Of a stretch of DNA of 16,855 nt, positions 1-7,447 are shown in pieces (within the stretch, counting starts at the first letter, position 1; the number at the start of each line of letters is the position of its first letter). A program made the translations under genes and the position numbers. The DNA is from Desulfobacterales bacterium. Its GTDB lineage: Bacteria; Desulfobacterota; Desulfobacteria; Desulfobacterales; JAUCGF01. Under the pieces are notes generated by a model, which was not told where the DNA came from, ran no database searches, and worked only from the letters and a program-made list of their open reading frames with translations. The stretch spans positions 1-16,855 of the forward strand of contig JAOZRC010000035.1 of assembly GCA_029940345.1 (NCBI GenBank). Reading direction: 5' to 3'.

Positions 1-208
1 ACGGAACTCTTTCCTCGACCCATTTGTTGTGAGCTTCGTTGGCGCTTTCCCCGGAATCTTTATGTGACGGAACCACCAATAGCTGCTCCAAGTTGAGCTA
101 ATGGATGTTGGCGCTTTCCCCGGAATCTTTATGTGACGGAACTTTATCCTCTGTTAACAGGGGGGGTGACATGTTGGCGCTTTCCCCGGAATTGTTATGA
201 GACGGTAG
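1..208. CRISPR. Leader-distal end of a CRISPR array (36-bp repeat, 30-33-bp spacers)
   Basis: Two identical 36-bp repeats lie at 38-73 and 107-142; they begin GTTGGCGCTTTCCCCGG and end TTTATGTGACGGAAC. The last 7 bases of another copy are at 1-7. A diverged copy at 173-208 keeps the first 20 bases and differs at five positions in the last 16. Between them are three unrelated spacers at 8-37 (30 bp), 74-106 (33 bp) and 143-172 (30 bp). Constant repeat length, near-constant spacer length and a decayed final repeat are the signature of a CRISPR array end. The decayed copy on the right puts the leader and newest spacers to the left, outside the window. No cas gene is visible. The 36/30 geometry fits types II, V and VI and some others, so the type is not assigned. 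The repeat has little internal pairing. Confidence 0.93.
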
Positions 209-454
209 GTTCAGGAGGTGAGATTGAACGATAAATGTCAAGTGTACAAAAGTGCATACAAGGGGTGTTTATAAGATAGGGAATGTGTAATTACGGGGCC
301 GAATCCGAATGTTCGCGGGGATGTGGTTTTTCTTAAAAAAGCCGTTATGCTTTTTGCGGGGGATTTTTCAAACACGCTCTTATGAAAAAATGAAGGATGC
401 CAAGAATAATCCTAAAATCAATCAATCCTGAAAATCCTAATTCAGACAGTGGAA
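209..454. other. Intergenic stretch with no recognisable gene
   Basis: I see no convincing coding frame, RNA gene or CRISPR leader between the terminal repeat and the small ORF that ends at 455. The stretch is mixed in composition. Near 409-450 it contains three near-repeats of the motif AATCCT(G/A)AAAATC, which look like short simple-sequence decay and not a functional site. Confidence 0.5.
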
Positions 455-589
455 TTAATGTTCATTATCCGGTTTAGGGTATTTGTGATAAAAATAATCG
501 GGCTTGATCATCGTTTCGGCCATTTTGAATTTCAGTTGTAATGTACCGCGTCGCACATACAAGTCAGCTACAAAAAGCCGCTTTCCCAT
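455..589 (-). CDS. Possible small hypothetical protein, 44 residues
   Basis: A minus-strand frame runs from an ATG at 587-589 to a TAA at 455-457 and encodes 44 residues, starting MGKRLFVADLYVRRG and ending KPDYFYHKYPKPDNEH. The composition (many K, R, Y and D residues, no low complexity) resembles a real protein C-terminus. The frame stays open upstream of the ATG into the inverted repeat at 622-726, so it could be the tail of a decayed longer gene or a frame carried by a repeat. An AAGGG lies 3 bases before the ATG, which is close for a ribosome-binding site. I do not recognise the family. It could equally be non-coding. Confidence 0.3.
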   Translation of the reverse strand: MGKRLFVADLYVRRGTLQLKFKMAETMIKPDYFYHKYPKPDNEH

Positions 590-621
590 TGACCCTTGAA
601 TTGAACAACTACCCACATAAG

Positions 622-726
622 GCGGGACAGGCGTAGGTTGGGTTGAGGCACGAAACCTGACATCAGCCTGAATTCGTCAGGTTTCGTTCCTCAACCCAAC
701 CGACTCCTATTCCTAAGCTGTCCCGC
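622..726. repeat. Two-part long inverted repeat (palindromic intergenic element)
   Basis: An inner pair of 25-bp arms at 637-661 and 676-700 pairs at 24 of 25 positions around a 14-bp loop; the left arm starts GTTGGGTTGAGG and the right arm ends CCTCAACCCAAC. An outer pair of perfect 9-bp arms, GCGGGACAG at 622-630 and CTGTCCCGC at 718-726, encloses it. The two arm pairs are separated by unpaired DNA, giving a hairpin on a longer stalk. There is no T-run after it on either strand, so a simple terminator role downstream of mnmE is unlikely. It resembles dispersed palindromic elements of environmental bacteria, but its copy number cannot be seen here. Confidence 0.75.
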
Positions 727-768
727 TGAGGGAGTGAACGGTTACATCTGAACGTCCAACGACCTCAA

Positions 769-784
769 TGTTTCACATGAAACA
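769..784. promoter_or_regulatory. parS: parS-like centromere site (ParB-binding palindrome)
   Basis: The 16 bases TGTTTCACATGAAACA differ from the widespread chromosomal parS consensus TGTTTCACGTGAAACA at one position, the G next to the centre of symmetry. The site lies 7 bp downstream of the mnmE stop codon. In many bacteria mnmE is followed by mnmG, rsmG, parA and parB, and parS sites cluster there, so the location supports the call. No parA or parB is in the window. Whether ParB tolerates the central change is not visible from sequence. Confidence 0.7.
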
Positions 785-791
785 TTTCACT

Positions 792-2219
792 TTATTTCCC
801 GATGCAAAAATTACGAAAAATCATATCAAGCACATCCTGACTGGTGGTCTGACCGGTGATTTCATCCAAACAGGCAAGCGTTTCCTGGAGATTGAGCGCA
901 ACAATTTCGTAGGGTGCTTCCGCCATTAATTCGTCAAGCGCGGTAAAAAGCGGCGCAACACCTTTTTCAAGCGCGAGTTTTTGCCGCAGGTTGGGAACAT
1001 ACAACGAGTTTGAGGACGCGCTTGGCTGATCATGAAGCTTTTTTACAATTACCTGGCGTAACGCATTGATTCCTTGTTTGTTTTTTGCGGAGATATAGAT
1101 CGAAGGTGGTGTTTTCCAATCGTCCGGAAACCGTTTCTTGAAACACGCTTCCATAATATCAATTTTGTTATGCACCAAGACAATATTTTTTTCTTTTACT
1201 TCGTCGTAAATATCAAAATCATCTTGGGACAACAAGTTGCCAGTGTCGGTGACCAATAAAACCAGGTCGGCGTTTTTTAAACTTTCCCTGCTTTTGCTAA
1301 TTCCAAGCTTTTCGACTTCATCCTGACTGTCCTGTATTCCAGCTGTATCTGAAAGCAAAATGGGTATTCCGTTTAGAATGACGGTTTCAGACACTAAGTC
1401 ACGGGTGGTGCCGGGGATATCGGTGACAATGGAGCGATCTTTTTCCACCAAACAGTTCATCAGGCTGGACTTACCCACATTCGGTTTCCCGATAATGCTG
1501 ATTTTGAAGCCTTCTCGTAGATAGTTGGCATCATCATATAGCCTGATAAGCGACTGAATATCAGTAATGATTTTTTCTATGCCGGTGGCCGCCTGCTGTT
1601 CGATGGTTTCCGAGTCATTGATGTCATCGGTAAAGTCTATGATAGCTTCAATCAGACTCAGAACCGCTAATAATTCCTTTTTAACTGCCTCGATTTTATG
1701 ACGCAGCCCACCGCCGAGATTTTCATTGGCGATTGCCAGCGCTTTTTCATTTTGGGCGTTAATCAGATCAATGACGGATTCGGCCTGGGTGAGATCAATA
1801 CGGCCGTTTAAGAAGGCTCGCCGCGTAAACTCACCGGGTTCGGCAAGGCGGGCACCATTTTTTAAGACGAGTTTAAGGATGTAATTTAATACGGCCGCTC
1901 CTGAATGGGAGTTGATTTCAACAACGTTTTCGCAAGTGTATGAATGAGGCGCCTGCATGTAGGATATCAGCACCTCATCACAAATTGTATTTTCGGCAGG
2001 ATCGATCAGGTAACCGTAATAGAGATGGTGGCATTGAAACTCGGTTTTAGAATGAAGCACGCCATTAGCGCGAAAAGCCTTGGCGTGCTTGGGTTTAAAA
2101 AGAAGGGTTGCGATTTGTAAGGCGTCTGCGCCTGAAATTTTAATCAGGCCGACACCGCCGGTTCCATAAGGTGTGGCGATGGCGGCAATGGTGTCACTAT
2201 TTCCTGGCAAACGGATCAC
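792..2219 (-). CDS. mnmE: tRNA uridine-5-carboxymethylaminomethyl modification GTPase MnmE
   Basis: MnmE (TrmE) works with MnmG to modify the wobble uridine of certain tRNAs, using GTP, a folate one-carbon unit and FAD. The 475 residues follow the family plan. The N-terminal tetrahydrofolate-binding domain starts IRLPGNSDTIAAIATPYGTGG. A helical middle follows, with an embedded G domain carrying the P-loop GKPNVGKSSL from residue 244, then DTAG and NKID. The C-terminus ends FCIGK, with the conserved catalytic cysteine. The length is close to the usual 450-475. The start is a GTG at 2217-2219, one base after the jag stop codon, with an AGGG nine bases upstream inside the end of jag, so translation is probably coupled. 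It is the last gene of the rpmH-mnmE group, and mnmG does not follow it here. Confidence 0.97.
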   Translation of the reverse strand: MIRLPGNSDTIAAIATPYGTGGVGLIKISGADALQIATLLFKPKHAKAFRANGVLHSKTEFQCHHLYYGYLIDPAENTICDEVLISYMQAPHSYTCENVVEINSHSGAAVLNYILKLVLKNGARLAEPGEFTRRAFLNGRIDLTQAESVIDLINAQNEKALAIANENLGGGLRHKIEAVKKELLAVLSLIEAIIDFTDDINDSETIEQQAATGIEKIITDIQSLIRLYDDANYLREGFKISIIGKPNVGKSSLMNCLVEKDRSIVTDIPGTTRDLVSETVILNGIPILLSDTAGIQDSQDEVEKLGISKSRESLKNADLVLLVTDTGNLLSQDDFDIYDEVKEKNIVLVHNKIDIMEACFKKRFPDDWKTPPSIYISAKNKQGINALRQVIVKKLHDQPSASSNSLYVPNLRQKLALEKGVAPLFTALDELMAEAPYEIVALNLQETLACLDEITGQTTSQDVLDMIFRNFCIGK

Positions 2220-2220
2220 A

Positions 2221-3012
2221 TCACTTTGCCCTGCGATTATTTTTCTTAGGATAAATGACCAGTTTGCGCATAATTCCGCTGCCGATACTCTGGGTGCGCA
2301 CCCCCGCTTTGTCTCTCAGGGCGATATGCACAATCCGGCGTTCCTGGGCGTTCATCACGCCGATGGTAACCGGTTTGCCTGATAATTTCGTTTTTTCGGA
2401 AAGCCTTAGCGCCAGTTTGATCAGGTTGTCTTTACGCTTTTTAAGATATTGTTCAATGTCTATATGTAAACGAATATGCTTTTTACACTTGCGACTGACC
2501 ATTTTTTCGACAAGGTATTGGATCGCCTCCAGGGTCTGGCCATGTTTGCCAATAATGACCCCCGGATGAGGCCCGCTGACCATCAATTCAATCGGTTCAC
2601 GCTTTTCAACGGTTATCGTTGCGTTATCAGTGATAAAATCCAATATTCGCCTTAAGGCCGTTTGGGCAAGCTCAAGTGGGTCCGAAATGTTATCTTTTTT
2701 TGTAGGCACGGCGTCATCGCCTCCCGCGGCGATTTCGGCGTCATCTTCGGTAAGCTGAGGGGAATTCATATCCTTATCTGCTGATGGCGTCTGAGATTTT
2801 TGATCGGACGCTTCACCAGTGTCAGCATGTTCATCCTGGATACGCATTACCCGAATTTTGGCCTTTTTTCTGCCAACAATACCAAAAAAACCACTGGATC
2901 CGGGTTGCACTATTTCATATTTTATATTTTCTTTTAAAATCTTAAGTATATCACATGCATTGCGGACAGCGGCGTCGATATTCTTTCCTTCAAATTCATA
3001 ATAACGTGACAT
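2221..3012 (-). CDS. jag: Jag/KhpB-type RNA-binding protein (KH and R3H domains)
   Basis: This is the SpoIIIJ-associated protein family, usually encoded next to yidC. In several bacteria it forms an RNA-binding pair with a small KH protein and affects envelope growth. The 263 residues show an N-terminal Jag_N domain (about 1-50, starting MSRYYEFEGKNIDAAVRNA) and an acidic low-complexity linker (about 60-110). A KH-like domain carries the GxxG-type loop IIGKHGQT, and a C-terminal R3H domain carries the Arg-x3-His pattern in RRIVH. The basic tail ends KKNNRRAK. The ATG at 3012 is preceded by GGAGG five bases away, a strong ribosome-binding site. The gene starts 13 bp after yidC and runs to within one base of mnmE. 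The cellular RNA targets are not predictable from sequence. Confidence 0.95.
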   Translation of the reverse strand: MSRYYEFEGKNIDAAVRNACDILKILKENIKYEIVQPGSSGFFGIVGRKKAKIRVMRIQDEHADTGEASDQKSQTPSADKDMNSPQLTEDDAEIAAGGDDAVPTKKDNISDPLELAQTALRRILDFITDNATITVEKREPIELMVSGPHPGVIIGKHGQTLEAIQYLVEKMVSRKCKKHIRLHIDIEQYLKKRKDNLIKLALRLSEKTKLSGKPVTIGVMNAQERRIVHIALRDKAGVRTQSIGSGIMRKLVIYPKKNNRRAK

Positions 3013-3025
3013 AGCAACCTCCGGT

Positions 3026-4720
3026 TCAGATAGTTTTTTTCTGGATATAATATTGCTGGGCTATGGACACAACATTGTTGATAAGCCAATAGAGAACCAG
3101 CCCTGCGGAAAAATTGATAAAAATAACTGTAAAGGCGAGGGGCATAAATTGCATGATTTTGGCCTGGGTTGCATCTCCCACCGGCGGAGACATTTTTTGC
3201 TGCAAAAACATGGTGACACCCATTATGATGGTAAGCACCGGGATTCCGTAAGGCGCTTCCATAAATGGAATCGAAAAACCGAAATTACCCAAACGATCAG
3301 GCGCTGACATATCCGTTATCCATCCGAAAAAAGGCGCATGCCGCAATTCGATGGCCTGATAAAGCATCCTGTAAAATGCAAAAAATACGGGAATTTGGAT
3401 AACCATCGGCAAACATCCCCCGATAGGATTAACTTTATAGGTTTTGTAAAGCTGCATGGTTTCTTCTTGAATACGCTTTTTATCCCCTTTGTATTTTTCT
3501 TTAATCTCGGACATAAGCGGTGTCAGTTTTTTCATTTCGGCCATTGATTTATAGCCTTTGCTCCCCAGCGGCCATAAAACCATTTTGATTAACAAGGTTA
3601 AAATGATGATCACAACGCCGTAATTGGGAATATACTGGTAAAGATAATTCATAAATGAGAGGCAGGGTTTTGCAATAAAATCAAACCAGCCGAAATCAAC
3701 AGCTTTATCGAGTTGATGGCCACTTTGTTTTAAAATGCTGACCTTCTTCGGACCGATAAAAAGTTCGTATTCAAGCGACGCTTGCATATTGGCTTGAATC
3801 TCCATCAGCGGTGCGGCATATTGACTGGTAATCACATTTTCGCCGGTCACATTAAGCCTGAGTTCACCGTTCTGGTTTTTAACAGGCATCAGGGCCGTTA
3901 TAAAATAGCGGCCTTCCACCGCAATCCAATCCACTTTACCAGGATAGACATTTTTTTTGGCAATATCTTTAATGGCAATTTGTTCCAATGTATTGTTAAT
4001 GAGGGCGCTGGGTCCGGAAAAACCGAAGCGATCAATATCTTTGGGCATCACTTTTTTTAAGCCCACGATGGCCTGTCCTTGAATATCTCGGTCTGATTTA
4101 TTTATAATTCGGACTGTGAGGCCAATTTTATACGATTGGGGCGTAAACAGGTATTCCTTTTGGACAATAACGCCTTGTTCCGATTGCGATGTAAAAATGA
4201 TATGATGGGGATTGTTCCCAACAGTGACTTCGCTGTCAGTCGCATCGCTATGAAACACAACACTGTTCAGGTTGTTCAATTGGTTCCCGCTGAATTCCAG
4301 CGTAATTGTCCCGGTCTTAATTTCAGAAGGAGGAGCCATTTGGTATAATGGGGAATCCGGTGAGGAGGTTTCATAGTAATTGTTAAGCAGGAAACTTTTA
4401 ATCACAGCACCTTTTTCGGATATTTTAGCGGTGTACAATGGTGTTCTGATCGTTAATATACGCGCCTGGCGCTCTTCCGTAACATCTTTTAACGGCAGTG
4501 CCGCAATGGTTTCATCAGCCTTGCTAACATCAGCGGCAGACGCGGATTCCGCCGGGATAACGGTTTCTTCGTATTTACCGTCATCTTGTTTTTGCCTGAT
4601 TTCATCTTTGCGGGCGTCTTGTTGGCGTTTAGCGGCCTCGTTGTCGACAAAAAGAAGATTCCAAACGAGGAAAACCAATAATGACAGACCGATTGCAAGA
4701 AATAATCTACCTTGTTCCAT
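3026..4720 (-). CDS. yidC: Membrane protein insertase YidC
   Basis: YidC inserts and folds inner-membrane proteins, alone or with SecYEG. The 564 residues match the long Gram-negative form. An N-terminal membrane anchor (about 5-25) is followed by a charged linker and a large periplasmic beta domain (about 70-345). The conserved insertase core starts near residue 360 and carries KVNPIGGCLPMVIQIPVFFAFYRML, with further membrane segments around ILTIIMGVTMFLQQKMSP and the C-terminal AGLVLYWLINN. The position of the groove arginine of E. coli YidC (R366) appears to be a lysine here (K379 in LLIKMVLWPL), a conservative change. The ATG at 4720 has AGGA six to seven bases upstream. The gene lies 187 bp after yidD, an unusually large gap for this cluster, and 13 bp before jag. 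Confidence 0.97.
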   Translation of the reverse strand: MEQGRLFLAIGLSLLVFLVWNLLFVDNEAAKRQQDARKDEIRQKQDDGKYEETVIPAESASAADVSKADETIAALPLKDVTEERQARILTIRTPLYTAKISEKGAVIKSFLLNNYYETSSPDSPLYQMAPPSEIKTGTITLEFSGNQLNNLNSVVFHSDATDSEVTVGNNPHHIIFTSQSEQGVIVQKEYLFTPQSYKIGLTVRIINKSDRDIQGQAIVGLKKVMPKDIDRFGFSGPSALINNTLEQIAIKDIAKKNVYPGKVDWIAVEGRYFITALMPVKNQNGELRLNVTGENVITSQYAAPLMEIQANMQASLEYELFIGPKKVSILKQSGHQLDKAVDFGWFDFIAKPCLSFMNYLYQYIPNYGVVIIILTLLIKMVLWPLGSKGYKSMAEMKKLTPLMSEIKEKYKGDKKRIQEETMQLYKTYKVNPIGGCLPMVIQIPVFFAFYRMLYQAIELRHAPFFGWITDMSAPDRLGNFGFSIPFMEAPYGIPVLTIIMGVTMFLQQKMSPPVGDATQAKIMQFMPLAFTVIFINFSAGLVLYWLINNVVSIAQQYYIQKKTI

Positions 4721-4907
4721 AATTTTTCCTTTTAATTCTAACTAAACTGATAGGCTGTTGACCCAATAATGGTTGAGGAGTTCAAAATAAAGCGGTAACG
4801 ATTTGCATAAATTTTTATCCAAGGGAGTGGTAATTTGTCCGGGCAAGACCTTTATGCCAGTGCGGCAAGTCGAATAAGCAAACTTTAAAACAGTCGATGC
4901 GAGTCTT

Positions 4908-5108
4908 TCATGGCACCGGGTCAAATCCGCCCGGATGAAAGGGATGACATTTTAGGATGCGCTTAACTGCGAGGAAAACACCTTTTAAGGTTCCATACCT
5001 TGCGATTGATTCATACGCATAAGCTGAACAACTCGGATAAAAACGGCATCGATTTCCTAACAAAGGTGAAATTAAAACCTGGTACAACCGAATACACACC
5101 AATGACAA
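4908..5108 (-). CDS. yidD: YidD family membrane protein insertion efficiency factor
   Basis: YidD is a small membrane-associated protein that assists YidC-dependent insertion and normally sits between rnpA and yidC, as here. The sequence has the family signatures [23 protein letters not shown] and the C-terminal CHPFHPGG. The start is uncertain because no in-frame ATG exists. The TTG at 5106-5108 gives 66 residues but has no good ribosome-binding site. The frame stays open upstream through codons reading IKKLLTILS, which look like a normal YidD N-terminus. They would start at an ATC codon (5127-5129 or 5133-5135), and a GGGAG at 5141-5145 is ideally placed for the latter. That would overlap the end of rnpA. 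The function call is safe; the exact start is not. Confidence 0.9.
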   Translation of the reverse strand: MSLVCIRLYQVLISPLLGNRCRFYPSCSAYAYESIARYGTLKGVFLAVKRILKCHPFHPGGFDPVP

Positions 5109-5113
5109 TATCG

Positions 5114-5485
5114 TTAGCAGCTTTTTGATCGTGATTTTTTCTCCCGGAAACAGATTGCCTTAAAAAGTTTTTTTAAATCGGAACACACCGTTTTGAATGT
5201 TATGCCGGCAGCCTGCTTTTTGGCAATGATATTAATATCCCAAACACCTTGAAGGCACTGTTGGTTTAAACGATAAAATTCGCGTACATAGCGTTTTATC
5301 AGATTACGTGTGACCGCGTTTCCCACTTTTTTGGTAACCGTAATTCCAATACGATTCCGATGGGTTGATCCGGTTTGGTAAATAGCCAAGAAATAGCGGC
5401 TGTGTATTTTTTTACCTTCTCGGGATAACGCGATGTATTCCGTGCGTTTTAAAATTCGGCTCGCTTTGGTAAAGCTGAATTTCAT
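5114..5485 (-). CDS. rnpA: Ribonuclease P protein component
   Basis: The protein subunit of RNase P binds the catalytic RNA and helps remove 5' leaders from precursor tRNAs. The 123 residues carry the family motif [13 protein letters not shown] near the middle, preceded by [14 protein letters not shown], and the protein is strongly basic throughout. The length is normal. I chose the ATG at 5483-5485. An in-frame TTG directly before it would add one residue. No clear Shine-Dalgarno sequence precedes it, which is common when a gene is translated close behind rpmH. It starts 32 bp after the rpmH stop, and the end of the gene may overlap the true start of yidD. Confidence 0.96.
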   Translation of the reverse strand: MKFSFTKASRILKRTEYIALSREGKKIHSRYFLAIYQTGSTHRNRIGITVTKKVGNAVTRNLIKRYVREFYRLNQQCLQGVWDINIIAKKQAAGITFKTVCSDLKKLFKAICFREKKSRSKSC

Positions 5486-5517
5486 CAAGAATTCGTCCGA
5501 TAAATTGAATAAGCGAA

Positions 5518-5652
5518 TTAAAGAGCGAGTCTTTTGCAGCCTTTGGCTCGACGCCGATTGATAATCCTGCGACCGGCTTTGGATGACATCCGTTTTAAAA
5601 AGCCATGTTTGCGGGCGCGTTTGATTCGACTGGGTTGAAATGTTCGTTTCAT
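5518..5652 (-). CDS. rpmH: 50S ribosomal protein L34
   Basis: The 44-residue basic protein starts [18 protein letters not shown], the L34 signature, and continues with the usual FLKRMSSK and [12 protein letters not shown] segments to end CKRLAL. L34 is a small structural protein of the large ribosomal subunit. The ATG at 5650-5652 has AAGGA about nine bases upstream. The gene heads the conserved rpmH-rnpA-yidD-yidC-jag-mnmE order. In many genomes dnaA and the replication origin lie on its other side, but here the neighbour is rng, reading in the same direction behind a terminator. Confidence 0.97.
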   Translation of the reverse strand: MKRTFQPSRIKRARKHGFLKRMSSKAGRRIINRRRAKGCKRLAL

Positions 5653-5691
5653 AATCTTTAGTCCTTTTCTTCTGATTTTTATTACCAGAAC

Positions 5692-5697
5692 ATCATA
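5692..5697 (-). promoter_or_regulatory. Candidate -10 element upstream of rpmH
   Basis: On the minus strand a TATGAT hexamer lies 39 bases before the rpmH ATG and just after the intrinsic terminator, where the promoter of the ribosomal and RNase P operon should be. The surroundings are AT-rich, but no good -35 hexamer is found at normal spacing (TTGAGC is present, 22 bases away). The call rests on position more than on sequence. Confidence 0.3.
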
Positions 5698-5734
5698 TCA
5701 TTCATTATTGAAAAAATCTGCTCAATAATCAGAT

Positions 5735-5769
5735 AAAAAGCTCGCTATGAGGCAGAGCCTCGTAACGAG
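5735..5769 (-). terminator. Intrinsic terminator after the rng transcript
   Basis: Read on the minus strand, CTCGTTACGAGGC pairs with GCCTCATAGCGAG around the loop TCT. This gives a 13-bp stem with one G-U pair and one mismatch, followed by CTTTTTAT. This is a standard Rho-independent terminator. It lies about 180 bases after the rng stop codon and ahead of rpmH, so it probably insulates the two minus-strand units. Confidence 0.75.
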
Positions 5770-5950
5770 ACGTACTGGTGTCACTAGCTTCTGTCGGCAA
5801 CTATTTACTTTGTTCTTTCACGTAAATCATAATCACTGAATTATGTTAAGCAACATTATTTTATAGTGATTCGCATTTTCAGACAATTGATAATCACACC
5901 GAAAAGTGTGTAAACATATCTTGGCAAGCTTAAAATATTGTTTATCACTT

Positions 5951-7414
5951 TCAAAGCACCTCCACAATATCAAATTCCTCTATATGAAGATTTCCTTTAG
6001 GATATATAATAATCGGTTTGCCGATTAGTTTTTCAAGTTCGGAAATCATCTGATTTTCCTCCCCGTGAAGCAATTCGGCGACCTGTGGATGCACCGCCAG
6101 TGTGAAGTTGACGCCGATCATATCGCGCGAGAGGCGCAATATTTCCCGATACACCTTATAACATAGCGACCTTGGCGATAAATGATGGCCTTCACCTTTA
6201 CAATAGCAGCACGGTTCACATAATGTTTGGGCTAAACTGCTTTTCGTCTTTTTGCGGGTCATCTGGATGATGCCAATTTCAGACATCGGCAGCACATAGG
6301 TTTTGCGTCGATCTTTTTTTAGCGCTTCAACCAGTGCGTTAAACACTTTTTCCCGATTGACCTTTTTTTCCATGTCAATGAAATCAATAATAATAATTCC
6401 GCCGATATCCCGCAAACGAATTTGGTAAGCAATTTCTCTCAACGCCTCCAAATTGGTTTTCAGTAAGGTTTCTTCCAAATTATGTTTACCGACATACCGG
6501 CCGGTGTTCACGTCAATGGCAACCAGCGCTTCGGTTTGGTCAATGACAATGTCCCCTCCTGATTTCAGCCACACTTTGCGTTGAATGGCCCGTGAAATGT
6601 CGCCTTCCAAATTATAGGCGTCGAAAACCGGTTCGTCATCCTGGTAGAAAATCACCGAATCTTTCATCATCGGCATATAGCGGTCTAAAAATTTAATGAT
6701 CTCCTCGTAGTCCTTGCGGGAATCCACGATAAGGCCGTCCGCTTCCAAAGTCAGCAAATCCCTGACAGCCTTCAGGCTGATATTTAATTCCTGATGAACC
6801 CGTGACGGTGCCGGCGCGGTCTTGGCTTCGGACTGAATTCTATCCCACAGGTTATTTAAAAACGTCATCTCACGGATTATTTTTTCTTCTTTAACGCCTT
6901 CCGCCACGGTTCTGACGATAAAACCGGAGTCATCAGGCTTGCTTTCCAAGACAATTTTTTTAAGCCGCTGCCGTTCAGGTTCATCAACAATACGCCTGGA
7001 AATTCCGATAATATTAGCCTGAACCATCAGCACCAGGAAACGCCCAGGAAGGGAAATGTGCGAAGTCACGCGCGCGCCTTTGGATTCCGAGGGAGAGCGG
7101 ATAACATGAACCAGGATCGTCTGCCCTTCCGAAATCAGTTCTTCAATAGATGGTTTGGTTTTTGAATCATGGGAAGCTTCATCAGACTCTTCGATAATAT
7201 CGTTGGCATGAATAAAAGCGGCCTGTTTCAAACCGATATCTATAAAAGCGGCCTGCATTCCAGGCAAAACACGTCGCACCACGCCTTTATAGATGTTGCC
7301 GATGATGTTGTCATCATCTTTGCGCTCCATGAATAGTTCGACAATCGTGTTATCTTCCAGGAACGCGACCCGCGTTTCATGATGGGTGACGTTAATGACC
7401 AGTTTTTTGTTCAT
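5951..7414 (-). CDS. rng: Ribonuclease G (RNase E/G family endoribonuclease)
   Basis: RNase E/G enzymes cut single-stranded RNA next to a 5' monophosphate sensor and process rRNA and mRNA. The protein has 487 residues from the ATG at 7412-7414 (MNKKLVINVT), matching RNase G and not the longer RNase E with its scaffold tail. It has an embedded S1 domain (about 35-120, with NIYKGVVRRVLPGMQAAFIDIG). The metal-binding catalytic aspartates are visible as D301 in VAIDVNTGRYVG and D344 in IIDFIDM. The zinc-link cysteines are C399 and C402 in CEPCCYC. An upstream in-frame TTG would add six residues, but neither start has a clear ribosome-binding site. The gene directly follows the radical SAM gene, with a small palindromic repeat between them. 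Confidence 0.95.
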   Translation of the reverse strand: MNKKLVINVTHHETRVAFLEDNTIVELFMERKDDDNIIGNIYKGVVRRVLPGMQAAFIDIGLKQAAFIHANDIIEESDEASHDSKTKPSIEELISEGQTILVHVIRSPSESKGARVTSHISLPGRFLVLMVQANIIGISRRIVDEPERQRLKKIVLESKPDDSGFIVRTVAEGVKEEKIIREMTFLNNLWDRIQSEAKTAPAPSRVHQELNISLKAVRDLLTLEADGLIVDSRKDYEEIIKFLDRYMPMMKDSVIFYQDDEPVFDAYNLEGDISRAIQRKVWLKSGGDIVIDQTEALVAIDVNTGRYVGKHNLEETLLKTNLEALREIAYQIRLRDIGGIIIIDFIDMEKKVNREKVFNALVEALKKDRRKTYVLPMSEIGIIQMTRKKTKSSLAQTLCEPCCYCKGEGHHLSPRSLCYKVYREILRLSRDMIGVNFTLAVHPQVAELLHGEENQMISELEKLIGKPIIIYPKGNLHIEEFDIVEVL

Positions 7415-7447
7415 AGTTGAATTATAATCCAATTAAGATTAAGAAGC

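Noticed and set aside
544..588. Partial similarity to the CRISPR repeat (GTACCG...TCGCACATACAAG and CCGCTTTCCC) that might be a tracrRNA anti-repeat or a decayed repeat.
   Set aside because: The matches need several insertions, the two pieces are in conflicting orientations, and both fall in the open 44-codon frame, which explains the sequence better.
4742..4924. A 60-codon minus-strand frame between yidD and yidC, overlapping the end of yidD.
   Set aside because: The start lies inside yidD, no ribosome-binding site is clear, and the composition shows no recognisable motif. It fills an unusually long gap, so it is worth a homology check, but I cannot support it as a gene.
5741..5800. A possible tRNA or small structured RNA gene in the rng-rpmH gap.
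   Set aside because: No cloverleaf, anticodon arm or T-loop motif could be laid out; the only strong pairing is the terminator stem.
5896..5911. Hairpin CACAC-CGAAAA-GTGTG just after rng as its terminator.
   Set aside because: The stem is only 5 bp and no T-run follows on the minus strand; the hairpin at 5735-5769 is a much better terminator.
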